64,000 nucleotides of DNA from Alentia gelatinosa (Eukaryota > Annelida > Polychaeta > Phyllodocida > Polynoidae). Made by a program: the position numbers and the translations under genes. The notes under the pieces were generated by a model that did no database searches, was not told the origin of the DNA, and saw nothing but the letters and a program-made list of their open reading frames with translations. Position 1 is the first letter of the stretch. Each line of letters opens with the position of its first letter. The DNA is taken from NCBI GenBank assembly GCA_950022655.1, contig OX465588.1, positions 23,236,527 through 23,300,526 of the forward strand, written 5' to 3'. Shown one piece after another: positions 57,501 through 64,000 of the stretch.

Positions 57501-57918
57501 ATGAAATTACTGTTTTTCCTTGCTTTTATCACAGCTGTTCTTTTTGCCTCTCGCTTATGCTGATTCCATTAAGCCATGTCTGTATAACGGGGCGTACCTT
57601 GTGCATTGCAGGAGGTGTGAAAATGAAAGCATTGGCTCTGTCAATAAATGCCAGAGAAGGCTGTATGAGTTTACAGTGTTTTTTTCTCTCCATTGTGATA
57701 ATCGTGTACATGAAGATACGTCGCAGTCATATATTGCTACAATGTTCCCATGTTTATACAACATGTCTGGTCGTAGAACCATGATTATAAGGTACAGATT
57801 GATTTCACTATGGTCCAGGAATTCTTGTCAGTTCTATAACCTATCGACCTTTGGAGCATACCAAAAAGCTATCACGGTAGAACATTTAGATTTGCCGTTC
57901 ATCAATTTCAGCTCATGA
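57501..57918 (+). pseudogene. Possible frameshifted secreted Cys-containing protein
   Basis: An ATG at 57501 opens a 20-codon hydrophobic signal-peptide-like frame that ends at TGA 57561. The +1-shifted frame, open from TGT at about 57508 to TGA 57916-57918, continues with an A-Y-A / D-S signal-peptidase-like site and a mature-like part with seven cysteines and two PCLYN motifs. The two frames overlap around a T5 run (57541-57545), so one indel there would join them. The family is not recognised. T-rich DNA gives Leu/Phe in every frame, so the signal peptide may be coincidence. It could be a sequencing error, a decayed gene or chance. Confidence 0.25.
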
Positions 57919-57929
57919 TAGCATTATGA

Positions 57930-60650
57930 GCGAGATGAATACTTCTTAATTTTTGTTCACCTGTCTTTCATCAACATAATTGACGATTATTACAGTTATC
58001 ATTATTCTATTTAGGGAAAGTATTATGAAACATTTTGAAAATATATTGTGACGTTAAACAAGGCACATTGATCAAGAAAAGAAGCCCTTACACCTGTTTT
58101 ATGTGCACTATGATTTAGTATCTATAGTGAATCATAGGATCGAGTGAAACTATATTGGACTCCTTTCTGACAGGTTTTGAAGGGTCATGAAGAGTCAAAA
58201 GCAGAGGCAATAACGCACTATTAAATGTTTGTATATAGCTATTTAGCTCTGTTGTGTTCATACATAATGCGTGAATATATTTCCTATAGCCTTCAATAGA
58301 AGCTGATCGATTTATTCCAGTAAACCCTTCAGTACAAAGATGGTTTTTCTTTTACTACTGAATTATATGCGGTATGAAATTTACCTGCCACAAATGCATT
58401 TTTCTGCACTACTACCCTAGACGATCCACGGAGCCGTTCATGTAGGTGATCTTTGGAAATAGACTTTTAAGTTAAATCTGATCATAACAATCTCCCGGGG
58501 CTAAAGAGTGCGATACTTTCGTTTGGGCTCTTTTCTACAACAGTTTAGGAACTTTTAAAATAGCCTGTGATTGGATGCTTTTAAGCTTTGTTCCAGGCAA
58601 CGGAGGTCAAATATCTTTTAAATTTGTAACAGCTGGTTTCAGCTTAAAATCTGCTTGATGCAATTTTTATTACCAAGCAAATCTGCTAAGGTAAAGTAAA
58701 CTTGTGTCCCTTATTTGGTCTCCTGGCAGAATGTTCTTGTATCGGGAGTTTGATCATTTGTGCTAATTTACTACAGGTAGAATTAGAAAATACAATTTAC
58801 TTAGTGTGATTAAGCTGAAGCAGTGGAAAATGGGTTCCTGAGTGCAATTTCGAGAAGCATCGAGAGCTTAATTTTGATGTGAACTAAATTTCCAGAGATT
58901 TCCGAATGCTTCAAATATGTGATGCAAAAACTTTAAATTCAGTACGGGAAATCATTCTCAACTGAGTAAAAATATCGGTTATTGGCAAGATCGTAAAACA
59001 ATTATTCATCAACATTTTGCCCTGTTTTTGTCAGGCCTGACTATCATCCCTGAAAGGGTCTCACAACCATGATGTAATAGCGCCAACTATATTCATTCAA
59101 ATCAATACCGTCTCATTCACATAGCGATTGACTTTTAGGTGCAATTGAACATTGAATTTGAACAGATACAATGCATGACAGTTCAGGGTGTGACCATTTG
59201 TTAGAAAATTGACTGTTTGCATTTGATATGGATAATTACCCTCCCTCATCTATGGTTCGTTTTAATCCTGACCCAATGTAGCGTGATTCATTAGTACGCC
59301 CGATGACTTCAACACAAACCGTTTCACGCTTCTCAAAAACCACAGCGGGGCTCCATGTTCTATACGCCTATACACCTATTATTGGCAAATCATCGGTTAA
59401 GCAACATTCATAATGCATCAATAATCAAGTTAATCTGGTTTGGGGTTGGATCCCTCATTACGTGTCTCCTATTTGATACGGTCTGCTGTCTGTGAACAGG
59501 GGAGTTCGGGGCGACAAAATGGTAGCCGTCACTTCTCATCAGGGATTTGTTTTCACCCAAGCGAGAGTGACGGTCGCGAGGGACCTGCATCGACCCGGGG
59601 TAACGGGCTGACATTTTGTTAAAGGTCAGTCAAACAACCGACAGTGACGGATTGGTTCATGTAGCACTCAGCTAAACCAGTGAACACAGTTATATTGAAG
59701 TCTCAATTGAATTCAATATTCGCAGTAGATTTCTGGAGTCGATATTACCCTCAGTAGTAGCAGTCGCTATGTTTGGTAATCATTACAAGAAATGGTGTCA
59801 GGAAAACTTAGAATTCTTCGTTCTTAGTTTAATACAGGTCTAACCAGTGATCTATTGTAGAGAATCTGTGTTTCGTCGAAGGGTTCTCATTATTCAAATT
59901 TAAATATAGTTCGTACGCTTATCCATTTAATTTACGTAGTACTTTACAACTCAACTCTAGATTGTGGTTCAACTCCTTCCTGAATGGCAAAATTTAAATG
60001 AAAAGTGTTAATCAAGCAGGACGGTTTTACCCAAAAGGAAATTTATTGTTTTGCTTAAAATATTGGAACCCATAGTATAGTTGTGTGTCAATTGTTAGGA
60101 AGAATGTAGACCTGAGGTATCTAAGTGTAACTTGTGTCATAGGTATTCACTACTAGATACTATTTTTACCGCTATAACGTAGAAACGTTCATAGATGATA
60201 TTTGTAGTCATCTTCACCGGGAAATAGTTTTGTCAGCAACTATAAGAAGAAACTTTGAGATTTGATGTGATATTCTTGTAGGGACATACACTGTATATCT
60301 TTCTCGTTAGTTTTGACCTTATATTTACCAAACTATTTAGGATTTTAGGGAAGAAATACATCATCGTAATGCCACTGAAGAAACCTTGGTCTTGTTTCAC
60401 TCTAGTGCATTACATCTCAAATATCTCATAAATGTCGACAACGCCCATAAAGAACTATTTTGGTATTTATACATGAAAGCAGTGTATGGTGTGTAGTACC
60501 ATTTCTTAAAAGGTCTAAAAGTTGAGAATTTTGGCGGAATCTCTGCATCATAGCTCCTACATGCATAATATGTAGCATGGCGTTCAACCGAGTCAGTCAC
60601 ACTATCCTGATAAAGAACTCATAAAATAAGGCCTAGGTAAACAAACCATT
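57930..60650. other. Non-coding stretch, nothing seen
   Basis: AT-rich; no gene, repeat or RNA recognised. A small GC-richer spot at 59440-59620 has short frames only. Confidence 0.5.
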
Positions 60651-60661
60651 ATCTTGTTATA

Positions 60662-60871
60662 TAGTTATTTAGACCATCGTAGGCATTTCCTTGTCTACCT
60701 ATTCTATAGTTAAAACCTGGAGTGGCACAGGGCAGTATTTTCGGTCCGCTTCTCTTTAATTGTTACATCAACGATATCGAATCCCTTTAGTTTAACAGTG
60801 CGCATATTTTCGATGCAGATGATTTAGTTTTATATACTTCTGAAAAATCTAACCCTTCTTCGGTAAACTGA
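60662..60871 (+). pseudogene. Non-LTR reverse transcriptase relic
   Basis: In one frame from 60719 the sequence reads GVAQGSIFGPLLFNCYIND (RT motif around PQGS), a TAG stop, then FDADDLVLYTSEK (the YADD motif with Tyr changed to Asp) and a TGA. The two motifs are in frame and about 12 residues apart, as in LINE RTs. Two stops and the damaged YADD show it is dead. It is not part of the 34691-41248 element, whose sequence differs clearly. Flanking bases on both sides may be further decayed LINE. Confidence 0.75.
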
Positions 60872-62270
60872 ATTCTGGGTGCATTGCTAACGACATAGAA
60901 ATCAATATTAGAAAAAACCTAAGATATGTATCTTTGAGTTCCAAACGAAACTATATGCTATGTAAGGACGAGGATTGTTACCGTCTTATCTATTGAACGT
61001 TCATGAGATTGGTCTGATTGACAAATCATGTACGCTTTTTGTGCAATAATATTTTAAAAGAAATATTTACATGTGATAACCCTTTTGATATGACTTCATC
61101 AATTTACTGTTGCGTTTACACCTATTAATCTCGACATAAATACAAGGGTCTGTAAGAAAATCATATGTCAAAGGCAGAGATAAGGCTTTGTCTGTGCCTT
61201 CCTCTTTTCCCAAAGAAGAGTAGTCTTCGCAGAATGCACTCTTCTATTCCTGATTCTACGTATCGGCTTAATAATACGACTATACACAATTAGAAAGAGT
61301 ATTCATCGGATTCATAAAAGCCTTATTGGAACTAGTACATACTGTTATCATATCCAAACCATCCCATTAATATTCCCCTCTCGAAAAGTAGAAGAATTCC
61401 TATGATATATTCATCAATAGAATATTGTATTATTTTAAATATACGTACGTTACCTGCAAGCTATTTTGTTACTCTAAGAAATGCTAAGTACTGTATATGT
61501 TTGCAATTGTTTTGCCTGTCTTTTAGCTGCAATGTAGTAAATGGAGACATTGTTAGTGTACCTGAACAAAATCTATTAAGAGATATTTTGGTCAGAAATA
61601 CTCACCGAGTTCGGTGACTATTTCGAAATATCTTAGAACAGATGACATTCAGGTACACTCACTTTGTCTCCTAAATATCAAGTACCTGAAAATCATTAAA
61701 AAATGCCAATTTACAGTTGTCACGTGGTACGGAGGGAGGTATGAATATCATTTCGTCATTCAGGGACAAACAGACTCTGTACTCCTGGTCAGTAAAAGTG
61801 AGGCATTCGCTCCTAGGTATATAATAATACACCGGCAGTTTCCTAGTAATATTTACAGCGTAGATGTCAAGCTGTTGGTTTCAGAGTATTGGCTAATTGG
61901 GGCCAATGAGTTTTACCATTACTAATGCAGTAAATTCAATATTTAGTGTATTAGGAGATGCATCTTGAATATCATTGAGATACTCAATCAGAGATACATT
62001 AAGACAACGGCTCACAAAATAGTAAGGTGATTGCTATTCTCATCCGCTTTAATGCGAAGACATTGGCTGCTTCATTTAAAATAATGGGTCTACAAACTAA
62101 ATCTAATCCAGTTTGTCACGAAGATATGGGTGTTCATTATGCTACACGCGTTCTTGCACCTTCTCAGTCAGAGACGATAGATGTATTGAGGTACAGGTCA
62201 GCAGATCCCCTGGATGGTATTATCATAAATGAGGTAGAGATCTTTTCCTGGCACCTACTTTATTAAATTC
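60872..62270. other. AT-rich stretch, possibly decayed LINE tail, no gene
   Basis: The first 300 bp may continue the RT relic with many stops. The rest has no recognisable feature other than the repeated word at 61815-61829. Confidence 0.4.
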
Positions 62271-62289
62271 AACACAATTGGATACAGCT

Positions 62290-63020
62290 CACGTCAGGCA
62301 TCATCCGCAGACGTATTTCTCACTCCGTCACACGCCTTCTTGCTGCCTGCCTGCCGCCATCTTTGCAGCATCCGGGCCAATTTGCCGAATCGATTTCTCT
62401 CATGCTTGTTGAAATAAGCAAAGTAGGCTTAGTACCTGGGAGGAAAACCGTGATTTTATCGGATATTGAATTTGCTACTCACATACGCGACTTCACCTTT
62501 GGGAAAAAGGGGCCACTGCAAGTGTGATTGTAAGTCAATCGGAGTGGCACAAAGAGAATCATCATAGTTATATTCCCTTGCATCCTCCCTTACTGTAGAC
62601 ACCTGTCAAACCCCAGACATGGCTAAAGGTTAAGCTGCCGGGATTTCACAGCCCCGAGATGCCTGCCCCGAGTCTTTTGAAGATCCCCCGGAGAGACTCA
62701 CAACAGAGTCGGCGAAAATTCATTTTCAGTTCCCTTTTCATTGGTCACAGAGGTCTGATTGACAGGCGACATGGTGGTTTGGGAGGGACGACGGCGGGAG
62801 TTCCTTTGATGTGCTATTTGCTCGCAAACTGCCAAGTTCGCTCCGCTAAGCAGCCGTGCTTAAGTTCACCAGCCCAGTCCGGGCCCTATGAAATCAAGCC
62901 ACCGTGGGCTTCCACCAATAGCAAATTGCTGCTCTGTGAATATCATTTAGTGGCTGGGCTTCCCACCACGGACACATTCAGTGTATGGTACAGGGGATAT
63001 GATGGGGAGGCGTAGCAGGG
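62290..63020. promoter_or_regulatory. GC-richer block with perfect PBX-MEIS-type site
   Basis: The block has balanced composition between AT-rich flanks. It includes TGATTGACAG at 62756-62765, an exact match to the established PBX-MEIS/PREP composite site, with an ATTGG (inverted CCAAT) box about 15 bp upstream and an ACACCTGTCA word near 62601. The + frame at 62659-63015 has no recognisable domain. It resembles a developmental enhancer, but this is inference from motifs and composition. Confidence 0.3.
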
Positions 63021-64000
63021 TGTAACGCGTTGATTGCACGTCACAATCCCCTGGGCAAAGATCCGTAAAGGCACTTAGTACATCAGGGATAAACAGTATC
63101 AAACTTCCTATCAAATAGAACATGGATATCTGCCGAAGACTACACCCTATTATCAACAGCGACACATATTACCAAACATCCCTGTCAAACAAATCAAGCT
63201 TGATTAAGTCTGTCCTGAATTCTCTTGTACATATTTGGTTTCCATCTTCACGCGTGGTATCATCAAAGGAAAGAAGATAGTGTATAACTTATATTCTATT
63301 CTACATATTGTGACAGCTATTCGAGAAAATGAATTGTACAGCGTTATAAATGCAGTCCATCTGACGGAAGATAAAGCATGACATAGCAAGTCTATGGTTA
63401 TTGGTAGCATGAGATTTCTAATTCCCATGATCACTTTTAGCAGCCGTTAATTTGATGATATTTTTCAGATTCCTACTGGGAAATGTATCACAGAAATGAG
63501 TAATTAGCTACATTACGGATAAACCTATTTGTTAACTTACGGTTAAGAACTATTGATTCATCTTCCGAGATTATTACATGTCACAGGTATAATTAGTAGT
63601 ATACCAGTAAAATATAGATAAGAAATATATGAACATGTGCACTTCTGATTATTTACAAGAATATTCTGGATCCGTTTTGCAAATATCCCTATTTCATTAT
63701 TTCAGAGCCAGAGTCAGACATGAACAGGTCCTGTATTAATGACAGGGTATTCTACATGGTTTACCTGGAGTACCTTCGAACCTCTCCAAAGTCTACAATA
63801 TCTATACGTCATTACCCCTGATCCCCAATGAAACAGAAAGGAGGCCGTAGTGGGCTTATAAAATTTTATTTAATTTTATGAGTCTTATTGATATGAATAA
63901 GAGGAATACATGAGTATCAATAATAAGACAAATATAGAAATTGACATAGATATGTGTTTGTCAATTGTGATAAGATTTGTGATAACATGACAAATATTGA
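63021..64000. other. Non-coding stretch, nothing seen
   Basis: AT-rich to the window end; no gene or repeat recognised. Confidence 0.5.

Noticed and set aside
57604..57615. GTGCATTGCAGG resembles the miR-33 5' end
   Set aside because: Match stops after the seed and no foldback partner is present.

Overview
This 64 kb window looks like intergenic or intronic DNA of a bilaterian animal, probably a marine invertebrate; I cannot name the species. The reasons are base composition of roughly 40% GC with scattered CpG-rich patches, microsatellites, very long C or G runs, and a typical metazoan transposon mix (a CR1-group-like LINE, a PIF/Harbinger-type MITE, a pogo-like MITE, a candidate solo LTR and several foldback elements). 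Nothing is operon-like, and no convincing host gene with exons was recognised. Most open frames are short or are by-products of pyrimidine-rich composition.

The one fully convincing coding unit is a non-LTR retrotransposon on the + strand, about 34691-41248, with three separate intact reading frames. ORF1 (611 aa) has a coiled coil, an L1-ORF1p/RRM-like nucleic-acid-binding segment and a complete C-terminal NADAR (YbiA-like) domain. ORF2 (240 aa) is a stand-alone SGNH-hydrolase-like esterase. ORF3 (945 aa) has an apurinic-type endonuclease followed by reverse transcriptase. An 897-nt spacer between ORF2 and ORF3 holds an exact-period 240-bp tandem duplication that carries short tetraloop hairpins, then a strong 20-bp-stem hairpin just upstream of ORF3. 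The 3' end has a terminal stem-loop and a poly(A) tail. The NADAR fusion, the separated esterase and the hairpin array together are the best candidate for an undescribed system here. NADAR enzymes are known to remove ADP-ribose from guanine in nucleic acid, so the element may carry its own counter-defence activity; that part is inference.

Layout: 1-9.2 kb is non-coding with a 280-bp PIF/Harbinger-type MITE (2383-2662) and CpG/NRF1-like patches. At 9.2-10.4 kb there is a small GC-rich patch and a candidate solo LTR. 12-18.9 kb has pyrimidine-rich and CpG-rich patches, a MITE and a 46-bp minisatellite. 20.4-21.5 kb is a cluster of nested inverted repeats. 23-28 kb has CpG patches and a repeat that reads as Pro-Glu. 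31.1-31.9 kb has a 103-bp foldback and a pogo-like MITE. The LINE follows at 34.7-41.2 kb. 44-53.8 kb has a foldback and several CpG-rich regulatory-looking patches. 56-61 kb has repeat fragments, a frameshifted secreted-protein-like ORF and a reverse-transcriptase relic. 62.3-63.0 kb is a GC-rich block with a perfect PBX-MEIS-type site.

An odd 9-bp palindrome, GAGCWGCTC, recurs ten times, mostly in the CpG-rich patches and far above chance. With CRE, E-box, NRF1-like and homeodomain-type sites, this suggests a regulatory desert around an unseen gene, but that is inference from motifs alone.
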